Positions 1 through 5,323 of a stretch of 5,323 bases of DNA are shown one piece after another. Within the stretch, counting starts at the first letter, position 1. The number at the start of each line of letters is the position of its first letter. The stretch spans positions 1-5,323 of the forward strand of contig JAEWIG010000059.1 in assembly GCA_023387295.1 (NCBI GenBank), in the 5' to 3' direction. The DNA is from Bacillota bacterium. Its GTDB lineage: Bacteria > Bacillota > Bacilli > Bacillales > Cytobacillaceae. The position numbers and the translations under genes are program-made. The notes beneath the pieces are model-generated. The model searched no databases. It was not told where the DNA came from and saw only the letters and a program-made list of their open reading frames with translations.

Positions 1-22
1 GCTTTATAATTAAATCGTTCAT
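1..22 (-). CDS. murB: 5' end of a gene, probably murB (UDP-N-acetylenolpyruvoylglucosamine reductase), partial
   Basis: Only the first seven codons are inside the window (MNDLIIK), starting at an ATG whose first base is 22. A near-perfect ribosome binding site, GGGAGGT at 33-27, stands five bases upstream of it, so this is a real translation start. The identity is inferred from position: in B. subtilis and many relatives murB follows murG directly, with divIB after it. The few residues are compatible with the MurB N-terminus but cannot prove it. MurB would be the cytoplasmic flavoprotein that reduces UDP-GlcNAc-enolpyruvate to UDP-MurNAc. The main alternative is divIB, which follows murG in clusters lacking murB at this site. 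The 61-base spacer from murG shows no terminator, so co-transcription with murG is likely. Confidence 0.5.
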
Positions 23-26
23 TTAT

Positions 27-33
27 ACCTCCC
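27..33 (-). promoter_or_regulatory. Ribosome binding site of the probable murB
   Basis: On the minus strand the sequence reads AAAGGGAGGTATAAATG. GGGAGGT is close to a full complement of the 16S 3' end and lies five bases before the ATG at 22. It is the best evidence that a gene starts at the window edge. Confidence 0.8.
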
Positions 34-83
34 TTTCTGACATGAAGAATTGTTTTTATTTTATGCTGTTATTTTGCTATGGG

Positions 84-1187
84 CTACTGCCTTTTTTTAC
101 TAACCAAATTTTGCATTAAGTTAAAAAGTCGTTTAGCCGCATCAGGAATCCCAAGTTCTTTAGCAGCTTTTTTCATTTCAAAAAGCTTCTTTTCGTCTAA
201 TAATATTTGGTCAATTTGCTCGATTAGTTTTTTACCTGTTAATTCATTCTCTAGTAACAATTGTGCTGCCCCGTGATCACTTAAAGCTCTCGCATTCTTT
301 TCTTGATGGTTATTGGTCACATAGGGACTAGGGATTAGAATACTAGGAATGCCAAGTGATGTAAGCTCTGCTAAAGTTGTAGCCCCCGCCCGAGCAACAG
401 TTAAGTCAGTTCCCGCAAGAATCTCAGGTATATTATGAATAAATGGTTTGATAATCACATTTTCTGGATTGCCAAGTAACGCTACTTCTTTTTGTACTTC
501 TTCATAGTGAACATCACCCGTTACATATAGTACTTGATAAGGCTTTTCCCCTAGAATGGTTAAAGACTTTAGGACAGCTTCATTGATTGGTTTCGCCCCT
601 CTGCTTCCTCCAACAATTAATACAACAGGCATATTTATTTTCAACCCATTGGCTAGCTTCCCTTTCACGCCATCATGGCCAAGAACTTCTGACGCGCGTG
701 GATTCCCTGTTAAAACTACTTTATCTTCAGGGAAAAATTTACCCGCTTCCTCGAAACATATAGCTATTCGATCAACATATTTACTTAAAAATTTATTCGT
801 TAAACCTGGTACACTATTTTGTTCATGAATGATTGTGGGGATACCTAGCTTTGCAGCAGCATAAACAACTGGTCCACAAACATAACCACCTGTTCCGATC
901 ACAACATCTGCCTTAAACTCCTTTAATAGCCTTTTGCTATCCTGAACACCCTTTAAGAAACGAATAATTGTTTTAACATTTTCAAAAGAGAGCTTTCTTT
1001 GAAAACCAGTAATATGTATCGACTTAAATGGAATATTTTCTCGTACTACAATTTTACTTTCTAATCCTTTTTCAGTACCAATGTACAAAAATTCCGCGTC
1101 TTTATCTTCTTTCTGTATTTCTCTAATTAGAGCAAGAGCTGGATAAATATGTCCTCCAGTTCCCCCACCACTTACAACAATTTTCAT
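84..1187 (-). CDS. murG: MurG, UDP-GlcNAc:undecaprenyl-PP-MurNAc-pentapeptide GlcNAc transferase
   Basis: This is the peripheral membrane glycosyltransferase (GT-B fold, family GT28) that transfers GlcNAc from UDP-GlcNAc to lipid I to make lipid II on the inner face of the membrane. The protein is 367 aa, close to the 363 aa of B. subtilis MurG. The N-terminal acceptor domain carries the first glycine loop, GGGTGGH at residues 7-13, and the second, GTGGYVCGP at 98-106, followed by HEQN at 121-124. GNPR (161-164) leads into the C-terminal UDP-GlcNAc domain, with the third glycine loop GGSRGA at 193-198. The donor-binding segment [10 protein letters not shown] (265-274) and HQEKNA (294-299) are intact. 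The frame is open 14 codons further upstream, but that extension translates the ribosome binding site (GAGGTGG, 1198-1192), and the family begins at [12 protein letters not shown], so the ATG at 1187 is chosen. Stop is TAG. A terminator-like hairpin precedes the gene, so it may have its own promoter. Confidence 0.97.
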   Translation of the reverse strand: MKIVVSGGGTGGHIYPALALIREIQKEDKDAEFLYIGTEKGLESKIVVRENIPFKSIHITGFQRKLSFENVKTIIRFLKGVQDSKRLLKEFKADVVIGTGGYVCGPVVYAAAKLGIPTIIHEQNSVPGLTNKFLSKYVDRIAICFEEAGKFFPEDKVVLTGNPRASEVLGHDGVKGKLANGLKINMPVVLIVGGSRGAKPINEAVLKSLTILGEKPYQVLYVTGDVHYEEVQKEVALLGNPENVIIKPFIHNIPEILAGTDLTVARAGATTLAELTSLGIPSILIPSPYVTNNHQEKNARALSDHGAAQLLLENELTGKKLIEQIDQILLDEKKLFEMKKAAKELGIPDAAKRLFNLMQNLVSKKRQ

Positions 1188-1191
1188 AATT

Positions 1192-1198
1192 CCACCTC
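1192..1198 (-). promoter_or_regulatory. Ribosome binding site deciding the murG start
   Basis: GAGGTGG lies four bases before the ATG at 1187. The longer reading frame from 1229 has no comparable site and would translate through this one, so the shorter start is preferred. Confidence 0.8.
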
Positions 1199-1339
1199 TT
1201 AGATGCGAATAATTATTTTCATTATTCACTAACCGTTCAGATTATCATGTTATCTGTGAATAAAATCACTTCAACACTTTATATTCTACTATATTAAAAC
1301 ACTCCATTAGAAGCAGTTAACATATTGACATAAAAATGT

Positions 1340-1372
1340 AATAAAGAATAAAAATAACCCTGTAAACAGGGT
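1340..1372 (-). terminator. Rho-independent terminator downstream of spoVE
   Basis: Seven bases after the spoVE stop codon, the minus strand has the inverted repeat ACCCTG-TTTA-CAGGGT (1372-1357). It can be drawn as six pairs around a four-base loop. The next bases, 1356-1340, read TATTTTTATTCTTTATT, a T-rich tract in the right place. The stem is short and the tract is interrupted, so termination may be only partial. It would separate the murE-to-spoVE transcripts from murG. On the plus strand the hairpin is followed by TCATCAAATCAA, not a T tract, so it acts, if at all, for spoVE. Confidence 0.7.
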
Positions 1373-1379
1373 CATCAAA

Positions 1380-2480
1380 TCAATAACGTGAGTACCGGCT
1401 TATATTTAACAATACCCCTATCGCGATTAGCATCAGTGTTAAAGACGAGCCCCCATAACTTAGGAACGGAAGCGTAATACCTGTTACTGGCATTAGGCCG
1501 ATAACAACACCAATATTAATCATCACTTGAATAGCGATCATAGCAACAATTCCGACCGCCAAAAAGCTGCCGAATAAATCTGGCGCTCCCAATGCCACCC
1601 TAATCCCTCGCCAAAGCAATAGTGCAAATAATAAAATCACAAAGGAACCACCGATAAACCCGAGCTCTTCTGAAAGAATGGCAAAAATAAAGTCTGTTTG
1701 TGGTTCCGGTAGGTAGAAAAACTTCTGCCTACTCTGACCTAATCCTAAACCAAACAAACCTCCCGGACCTATCGCATACAATGATTGAATAATTTGAAAC
1801 CCGCTTCCTAACGGGTCTTCCCAAGGGTCTAAAAAGGAAGTAATCCTCTTTATCCGATAAGGAGCTGATAAAACGAGAGCAGCGAATCCTAAAAGACCGA
1901 TCATGCCTAGAATGACAAAATGACGTATTCTTGCACCAGCGATAAAAATCATTACGATTGAAGTTCCAACCATAACTGTACCTGTACCAAGATCGGGTTG
2001 AAGCATAATGAGGCCAAAAGCTAAAAACACGATTCCTAGCGCAGGAGCGAGCCCTTTTCTGAACGACGTAATGAGTTTTTGTCGTTCAGAAAGAAACTTT
2101 GCTAAAAAAGCAATCATCGCTAGCTTCATAAACTCTGATGGCTGAATGGAGAATGCTCCTACTCCAATCCAACTTCTCGAACCGTTCCGCACATTGCCAA
2201 CCCCAGGAATAAGGACTAATATCAACAAAACAAAACAAAGAATTATGATAACCTTCGCCCATGTTTTCCACGTCCAGTAGTCAATATTCATTAGAAAGAA
2301 CATCGCCACAATGCCTACAGCTGCAAATAGCATTTGTCTTTTAGCAAAGAAAAAGGAATCATCAAATTTATACTCTGCCCAGATAGCACTTGCACTGTAT
2401 ACCATTGTTAACCCAACAGCAAGCAGAGTTAAAGTAACAATTAAGAGGATGAAATCGGGAGTCGTTCTTTTCGTTGGCAA
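1380..2480 (-). CDS. spoVE: SpoVE, SEDS-family peptidoglycan polymerase of spore cortex synthesis
   Basis: This is a polytopic membrane protein of the SEDS family (FtsW/RodA/SpoVE). Relatives polymerise lipid II with a partner class B PBP; in B. subtilis SpoVE works with SpoVD for cortex formation. Starting at the TTG at 2480 it has 366 aa, the length of B. subtilis SpoVE, and the N-terminus MPTKRTTPD lines up with MTTKKTSPD as I recall it. About ten hydrophobic segments are visible from residue 9 to the end. Conserved parts are NGSRSWIGVG with SIQPSEFMKL (99-120), QPDLGTGTV (161-169), PEPQTDFIFAILSEELGF (258-275, with D263 at the position of the catalytic Asp known from RodA) and the C-terminal signature from 322 to 347, including LPFLSYGGSSL. 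The frame is open to an ATG at 2570, but that part has no ribosome binding site and translates a dispersed repeat. A 151-base spacer separates it from murD, and a possible sigma-E promoter lies there. FtsW is the alternative name, but SpoVE fits better. Confidence 0.93.
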   Translation of the reverse strand: MPTKRTTPDFILLIVTLTLLAVGLTMVYSASAIWAEYKFDDSFFFAKRQMLFAAVGIVAMFFLMNIDYWTWKTWAKVIIILCFVLLILVLIPGVGNVRNGSRSWIGVGAFSIQPSEFMKLAMIAFLAKFLSERQKLITSFRKGLAPALGIVFLAFGLIMLQPDLGTGTVMVGTSIVMIFIAGARIRHFVILGMIGLLGFAALVLSAPYRIKRITSFLDPWEDPLGSGFQIIQSLYAIGPGGLFGLGLGQSRQKFFYLPEPQTDFIFAILSEELGFIGGSFVILLFALLLWRGIRVALGAPDLFGSFLAVGIVAMIAIQVMINIGVVIGLMPVTGITLPFLSYGGSSLTLMLIAIGVLLNISRYSRY

Positions 2481-2488
2481 CTTAAAAA

Positions 2489-2494
2489 CACCTC
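2489..2494 (-). promoter_or_regulatory. Ribosome binding site deciding the TTG start of spoVE
   Basis: GAGGTG lies eight bases (TTTTTAAG) before the TTG at 2480. No ATG or GTG in the frame between this site and the first membrane segment is better placed. This supports a TTG start and rejects the 30-codon longer frame. Confidence 0.75.
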
Positions 2495-2516
2495 GAATGC
2501 AAGTTTTGAGGCTTGG

Positions 2517-2546
2517 AAGAAAAGCGTAAGCGCTGAAGCTAGACAC
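2517..2546. repeat. Short, internally collapsed copy of a dispersed Bacillaceae intergenic repeat
   Basis: On the plus strand the 30 bases begin AAGAAAAGCG, continue TAAGCGCTGA and end AGCTAGACAC. I recognise the two ends as those of a family common between genes in Bacillus and related genera. In its usual longer form AAGAAAAGCG-AAGCGCC and GGCGCTG-AGCTAGACAC are separated by several tens of bases of palindromic sequence. Here both ends are present but meet at a single GCGC, so the interior is missing. It sits between the possible spoVE promoter and the spoVE ribosome binding site, and would lie in the mRNA leader. The family assignment is from memory. Confidence 0.6.
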
Positions 2547-2618
2547 TCGTCTAACTCTAAAATCATACACTTTCTTATTTTTTTAAAGATGACTCCCTTA
2601 GATGTTTATCTGTTTTAT

Positions 2619-2647
2619 ATTGTCCAAGCCCTCATTTAAGCATATGC
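2619..2647 (-). promoter_or_regulatory. Possible sigma-E (mother-cell) promoter for spoVE
   Basis: On the minus strand GCATATG (2647-2641) resembles the sigma-E -35 element (KMATATT). After 14 bases comes TGGACAAT (2626-2619), which matches the second part of the -10 consensus CATACAMT (ACAAT) but not its first three bases. The -35 would lie within the last codons of murD. SpoVE is under sigma-E control in B. subtilis, which is why I looked; the sequence match alone is weak. Confidence 0.25.
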
Positions 2648-3984
2648 ACGGCCTTATTAAAAATGTCTCCCCTGACCTCAAAAGTTTTATATTGATCCCA
2701 GCTTGCACAAGCAGGTGATAATAATATGACGTCACCAGGATTAGACAACTCATAGGCAGCAGGAACAGCTTTTTCCACATTATCGACACGCAAGATTGTT
2801 TTTATTCCTGCGTCACGAGCAACCCTTTCAATTTTGGCCGCTGTTTGCCCAAACGTAATAACGGCCTTAACATGTTTAAAAAACGGGATAAGCTCGTCAA
2901 ACTCATTCCCTCGGTCTAATCCACCCGCTAATAATATTGTTGGCTCACTGAATGCTGATAATGCTTTTTCTGTTGCTAATGTATTCGTTGCTTTTGAATC
3001 ATTATAAAACGTTCTTCCCTCATACTCACGAATAAATTGAAGACGGTGCTTCACCCCCGTAAACGAAGATAACACTCGATAAATCGCCTCATTGCTTACC
3101 CCAGTGAGTTTTGCTGCAGCAATCGCAGACAAGATATTCTCAATATTATGGGCTCCAGGTAAGGCTATATCTTTCGTCTCCATTATTTTTTCTGTTTGGA
3201 AATAGATCCAGCCGTCCTGAACAAAAGCACCTTCAGAAAGCACTCTATACGCAGAAAATGGTATGATTGTCGCCTTCGAATTTCGAGCAATCTCCATTAC
3301 ATCAGCTTGTTCAGCATTAACAATAAAAAATTCATTTTCGGTCTGGTTTTTTGTAATATTTGCTTTTGCTTCAACGTATTCTGTTCTTGTTCCATGATAA
3401 TCCAGATGAGCATCATATAAATTTGTTAAAATTGCGATTTTAGGATTAAATGTATTTATCCCCATTAACTGAAAGGAAGAAAGCTCAATCACAATTGTAT
3501 TTTCTTCCTTAGCTCCTTGCGCCACTTCAGCAGCAACCATACCGATGTTCCCCGCAATTAGAGGTAGTTTACCATCTGCTTTTAACATTTCAAATACAAG
3601 GGTTGTTGTTGTCGTTTTTCCGTTTGTTCCAGTAATTCCAATAAAAGGTGCTTCAGAAATTTGATAAGCAAGCTCAACCTCAGTTATAACAGGAATACCT
3701 TTTTCCATTGCTCCCTTTACTAAAGGATTATGATAAGGAATGCCTGGGTTTTTTACGATTATTTCAAAGCCTTCATCAAGTAACTCAATAGGATGTTCAC
3801 CACATATAACTGTGATCCCTTGTTCTAGAAGACCTTGAGCTTCCACGTTTTCAGATAAAGGCTTATAATCATTAACGGTAACAAACGCTCCTAATTTATG
3901 TAAAAGAGATGCTGCTGCAACTCCACTTTTTGCTAGACCTAAAACTAGAACCTTTTTATGAAGATAGTCATTGACCTTTTTCAC
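2632..3984 (-). CDS. murD: MurD, UDP-N-acetylmuramoyl-L-alanine:D-glutamate ligase
   Basis: This is the cytoplasmic, ATP-dependent Mur ligase that adds D-glutamate to UDP-MurNAc-L-Ala. At 450 aa it is about as long as B. subtilis MurD (451). The N-terminal Rossmann-like domain starts with [14 protein letters not shown] (12-25). The central ATPase domain has the P-loop GTNGKTTT (119-126), the Mg-binding Glu of ELSSFQL (E157), [11 protein letters not shown] (188-198), K207 at the place of the carbamylated lysine, and HNIEN (279-283). The HR pair (313-314) and NDSKATN (328-334) open the C-terminal domain, which contains LLAGGLDRG (351-359) and [11 protein letters not shown] (421-431). The start is a GTG directly after the mraY stop (TAAGTG), with GAGGTG nine bases upstream inside the end of mraY, so translation is probably coupled. 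No key residue is missing. Confidence 0.97.
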   Translation of the reverse strand: MKKVNDYLHKKVLVLGLAKSGVAAASLLHKLGAFVTVNDYKPLSENVEAQGLLEQGITVICGEHPIELLDEGFEIIVKNPGIPYHNPLVKGAMEKGIPVITEVELAYQISEAPFIGITGTNGKTTTTTLVFEMLKADGKLPLIAGNIGMVAAEVAQGAKEENTIVIELSSFQLMGINTFNPKIAILTNLYDAHLDYHGTRTEYVEAKANITKNQTENEFFIVNAEQADVMEIARNSKATIIPFSAYRVLSEGAFVQDGWIYFQTEKIMETKDIALPGAHNIENILSAIAAAKLTGVSNEAIYRVLSSFTGVKHRLQFIREYEGRTFYNDSKATNTLATEKALSAFSEPTILLAGGLDRGNEFDELIPFFKHVKAVITFGQTAAKIERVARDAGIKTILRVDNVEKAVPAAYELSNPGDVILLSPACASWDQYKTFEVRGDIFNKAVHMLK

Positions 3985-4959
3985 TTACATCCACACCTCG
4001 ATATAAATTCCAAGAATTGCACATAATAAACCAACAGTCCAGAATGTTACAACAACCCGCCACTCTGACCATCCAACAAGCTCATAATGATGATGTAACG
4101 GACTCATACGAAAAATCCGCTTACCTGTCGTTTTAAAGGATATTACTTGTAATATTACAGACAATGTTTCGATTACAAAAACACCGCCAATAATTAATAG
4201 AATAATTTCAAGCTTTGTTAAAATCGCAATAGCAGCGATTGCCCCTCCCAGAGCTAGTGATCCTGTATCCCCCATAAAAACCTTAGCTGGGTGAGCATTA
4301 AAAACTAAGAAGCCTAAAACCGCTCCAGAAACAGCTACTGAGAATATGGAAATCTCAAATTGAGATAAACTCCAAGCCAAAACAGCAAACGCGCCGAATG
4401 CGATTGCTGCTGTCCCTGATAGAAGACCATCTAATCCATCTGTAAGATTGACAGCATTAGAAAATCCAACAAGCCAAAAAATGATAAAGAAGACATACAT
4501 CCAGCCTAAGTCAAATGAGTAGTCTGTTAATGGTAGATGTATGACAGTTGAAAAATCATTTTGCTGTAAAACAAAATAAAAAATGACTGAAATAACAATT
4601 TGACCAAATAGCTTTTGTTTCGACGTTAAACCAAGGTTCCTCTTCATGGCCACTTTAATAAAATCATCCAGAAATCCAAGTAATCCGAAGCCAAGCGTAA
4701 CTAACAAGAGCATATAAGTCTTCATTGTTGGCTCAGAAAACTTCCCTGTCATTACTAGGGTTGTAACCGTTATGGAGAGAAGAATCATAATTCCTCCCAT
4801 TGTCGGTGTCCCTGATTTTTTCTGATGTGACTCAGGACCTTCTTCTCGAATGCTCTGCCCAAATTTCAATCTTCTTAAGAAGGGAATAAAAATTGGTGAA
4901 AGCAAGACCGTAACTAAAAATGCCATTATTATCGTAAAAAATATCACTTTCTCCATCAT
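3985..4959 (-). CDS. mraY: MraY, phospho-N-acetylmuramoyl-pentapeptide transferase
   Basis: This integral membrane enzyme transfers phospho-MurNAc-pentapeptide from UDP to undecaprenyl phosphate, giving lipid I, the first membrane step of peptidoglycan synthesis. It has 324 aa, the same as B. subtilis MraY, and about ten hydrophobic segments. Landmark motifs are the loop [20 protein letters not shown] (32-51) with TPTMGG, the DD pair of GFLDDFIK (D98, D99), [12 protein letters not shown] (168-179), FMGDTGS (228-234, with D231) and the cytoplasmic loop [15 protein letters not shown] (285-299). Two ATG codons stand in tandem (4959 and 4956). The first is chosen because GGAGG (4971-4967) is seven bases from it and because the family begins at this length. 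The start overlaps the stop of the preceding 72-residue ORF as ATGA, and the stop abuts murD. Confidence 0.97.
   Translation of the reverse strand: MMEKVIFFTIIMAFLVTVLLSPIFIPFLRRLKFGQSIREEGPESHQKKSGTPTMGGIMILLSITVTTLVMTGKFSEPTMKTYMLLLVTLGFGLLGFLDDFIKVAMKRNLGLTSKQKLFGQIVISVIFYFVLQQNDFSTVIHLPLTDYSFDLGWMYVFFIIFWLVGFSNAVNLTDGLDGLLSGTAAIAFGAFAVLAWSLSQFEISIFSVAVSGAVLGFLVFNAHPAKVFMGDTGSLALGGAIAAIAILTKLEIILLIIGGVFVIETLSVILQVISFKTTGKRIFRMSPLHHHYELVGWSEWRVVVTFWTVGLLCAILGIYIEVWM
3994..3999 (-). promoter_or_regulatory. Ribosome binding site for the GTG start of murD, inside the mraY 3' end
   Basis: GAGGTG encodes part of the last mraY codons and lies nine bases before the murD GTG at 3984. The mraY stop codon fills the last three bases of that spacing, so a terminating ribosome would be standing on the murD start. 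Confidence 0.75.
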
Positions 4960-5174
4960 TTCGCTCCCTCCATTCTTTGCTGGAGCATTTCTTTTGTACT
5001 TTGTACCTTTTCTGCCAATACAGCATGATCATATGCCTGATTATTGTTATTATGAAACATATCATCAGCTTGATTTATTTTTTCAATATATAATTCCATC
5101 ATGTCCATTAAACCTTTCAATAAGTCATTTGTATAAAATAGCGATTTCTCTAAATCAACGTACGTTAATAACAT
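4956..5174 (-). CDS. Unrecognised 72-residue, probably helical protein between murE and mraY
   Basis: I do not recognise this protein. It would start one base after the murE stop (TAAAATG) and its TGA overlaps the mraY ATG by four bases (ATGA), so it fills exactly the 216 bases between the two genes. That fit is the main evidence that it is real. Its own ribosome binding site is poor (only a weak GAGAAG inside the murE end), which suggests coupling to murE termination. An internal start at M23 has AAAGG four bases ahead and is an alternative. The protein has no Pro, Cys or Trp, no membrane segment and no signal peptide, seven Met, and a net charge near -5. Residues 5-40 and 46-69 look like two amphipathic helices joined by an NNNN turn (42-45), as in a helical hairpin or short coiled coil. 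The B. subtilis cluster, as I know it, has murE directly followed by mraY. A role tied to wall synthesis is inferred only from the position. Confidence 0.65.
   Translation of the reverse strand: MLLTYVDLEKSLFYTNDLLKGLMDMMELYIEKINQADDMFHNNNNQAYDHAVLAEKVQSTKEMLQQRMEGAK
4964..4971 (-). promoter_or_regulatory. Ribosome binding site of mraY, inside the end of the 72-residue ORF
   Basis: GGAGGGAG lies seven bases (counted from GGAGG) before the ATG at 4959. The same bases encode residues 69-70 and the start of residue 71 (Glu-Gly-Ala) of the upstream small ORF. Confidence 0.8.
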
Positions 5175-5175
5175 T

Positions 5176-5323
5176 TTATCGCTTCTCTATAGCCGATTTT
5201 GCAACTAAACGATCATCAAAATCAATGATTTGATTTCCAATCAACTGATATGTTTCGTGACCTTTTCCAGCTATTAAGATAACATCACCTTCTTCAGCCG
5301 CATTTACGGCATAATATATTGCC
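5176..5323 (-). CDS. murE: MurE, UDP-MurNAc-tripeptide synthetase, C-terminal end only
   Basis: The frame enters at the window edge and is open for 48 codons to a TAA at 5178-5176; the start is outside. The fragment begins [19 protein letters not shown] and contains the MurE C-terminal landmark GKGHETYQ, then [10 protein letters not shown], and ends AIEKR. MurE is the cytoplasmic Mur ligase that adds the third residue to UDP-MurNAc-L-Ala-D-Glu, meso-diaminopimelate in Bacillaceae. The motif that distinguishes diaminopimelate from lysine enzymes (DNPR) lies upstream and cannot be seen here. This is the first gene of the tightly packed murE-ORF-mraY-murD block. In Bacillus spoVD usually lies upstream of murE. 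Confidence 0.93.
   Translation of the reverse strand, partial: AIYYAVNAAEEGDVILIAGKGHETYQLIGNQIIDFDDRLVAKSAIEKR

Noticed and set aside
79..276. 65-codon plus-strand open frame over the 3' end of murG
   Set aside because: It lies fully antisense to a well-supported gene, has no clear ribosome binding site and its product resembles no protein I know.
556..828. 90-codon plus-strand open frame inside murG
   Set aside because: It is a shadow of murG, whose motifs on the other strand are intact.
1325..1330. TTGACA on the plus strand, a perfect sigma-A -35 element, antisense toward spoVE
   Set aside because: At spacings of 16-18 bases the -10 candidates are only A-rich strings such as ATAAAA, so no convincing promoter results.
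2086..2271. 61-codon minus-strand frame inside spoVE
   Set aside because: It is an out-of-frame shadow of spoVE; no ribosome binding site and a low-complexity product.
2492..2514. Small stem CCTC...GAGG that could hide the spoVE ribosome binding site
   Set aside because: Only four continuous pairs around a long loop, too weak to propose as a control element.
2311..2529. 72-codon plus-strand frame over the spoVE 5' end
   Set aside because: It is antisense to spoVE and its C-terminal part translates the dispersed repeat region.
2564..2571. CATACACT on the plus strand, a perfect match to the sigma-E -10 consensus
   Set aside because: It points away from spoVE into the murD 3' end, and no -35 element (KMATATT) stands 13-15 bases upstream. 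I treat it as chance.
2598..2789. 63-codon minus-strand frame over the murD 3' end
   Set aside because: It is an out-of-frame shadow of murD; the overlapped part of MurD has its conserved [11 protein letters not shown] motif.
4832..5065. 77-codon minus-strand frame overlapping the small ORF and the mraY start
   Set aside because: It competes with the 72-residue ORF, but does not match gene boundaries, and it overlaps the intact MraY N-terminus in another frame.
5157..5166. Perfect palindrome AACGTACGTT near the start of the small ORF, similar to the core of a Bacillus LexA box (AACNNNNGTT)
   Set aside because: The flanking G and C of the GAAC-N4-GTTC consensus are missing, and it lies inside a coding region in the middle of an operon. 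Ten-base palindromes also occur by chance.
4850..5233. 127-codon plus-strand frame across mraY, the small ORF and murE
   Set aside because: It is long but antisense to three tightly packed genes. Its product is rich in Tyr, Phe, Ile and Ser, as expected from the complement of AT-rich coding sequence, and no ribosome binding site was found.
1..5323. CRISPR arrays, tRNA or rRNA genes, insertion sequences, riboswitches
   Set aside because: I found no regularly spaced repeats, no RNA gene signatures and no transposase-like frame. Apart from the spacers described, the window is fully occupied by cell wall genes.

Overview
The window is a stretch of a division and cell wall (dcw) gene cluster from a low-GC, Gram-positive, endospore-forming bacterium, most likely a member of the Bacillaceae. 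The main reasons are the gene order, the strong purine-rich ribosome binding sites (GGGAGG, GAGGTG), the AT-rich spacers and a SEDS protein that by length and motifs is SpoVE rather than a generic FtsW. Identifications rest on recalled family sequences and motifs, not on a database search.

All genes lie on the minus strand, so transcription runs from high to low coordinates. In that order they are: the 3' end of murE (5323-5176), an unrecognised 72-residue ORF (5174-4956), mraY (4959-3985), murD (3984-2632), a 151-base spacer, spoVE (2480-1380), a terminator-like hairpin (1372-1340), a further AT-rich spacer, murG (1187-84), a 61-base spacer, and the first seven codons of a gene that is probably murB (22-1). 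The plus strand holds only shadow ORFs.

Functionally this is a nearly continuous section of lipid II synthesis. MurE adds the third amino acid to UDP-MurNAc-dipeptide, and MurD adds D-Glu one step earlier. MraY moves phospho-MurNAc-pentapeptide onto undecaprenyl phosphate (lipid I), and MurG adds GlcNAc (lipid II). SpoVE is a SEDS protein which in B. subtilis is needed for spore cortex peptidoglycan. MurB, if that is the last gene, makes UDP-MurNAc.

The layout has two parts. From murE to murD the genes are packed with no free space (1-base gap, 4-base ATGA overlap, then TAAGTG), which suggests translational coupling. From murD onward the spacers are long and carry control-like sequence: a possible sporulation sigma-E promoter, a 30-base piece of a dispersed Bacillaceae repeat ahead of spoVE, and a terminator between spoVE and murG. 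Two starts need correction from the longest ORF: spoVE most likely begins at a TTG at 2480 (366 aa), and murG at the ATG at 1187 (367 aa).

The one item that is not ordinary is the 72-residue ORF between murE and mraY. It has no counterpart in the B. subtilis cluster as I know it, yet it fits exactly between its neighbours. Otherwise the window is conserved housekeeping and sporulation sequence.
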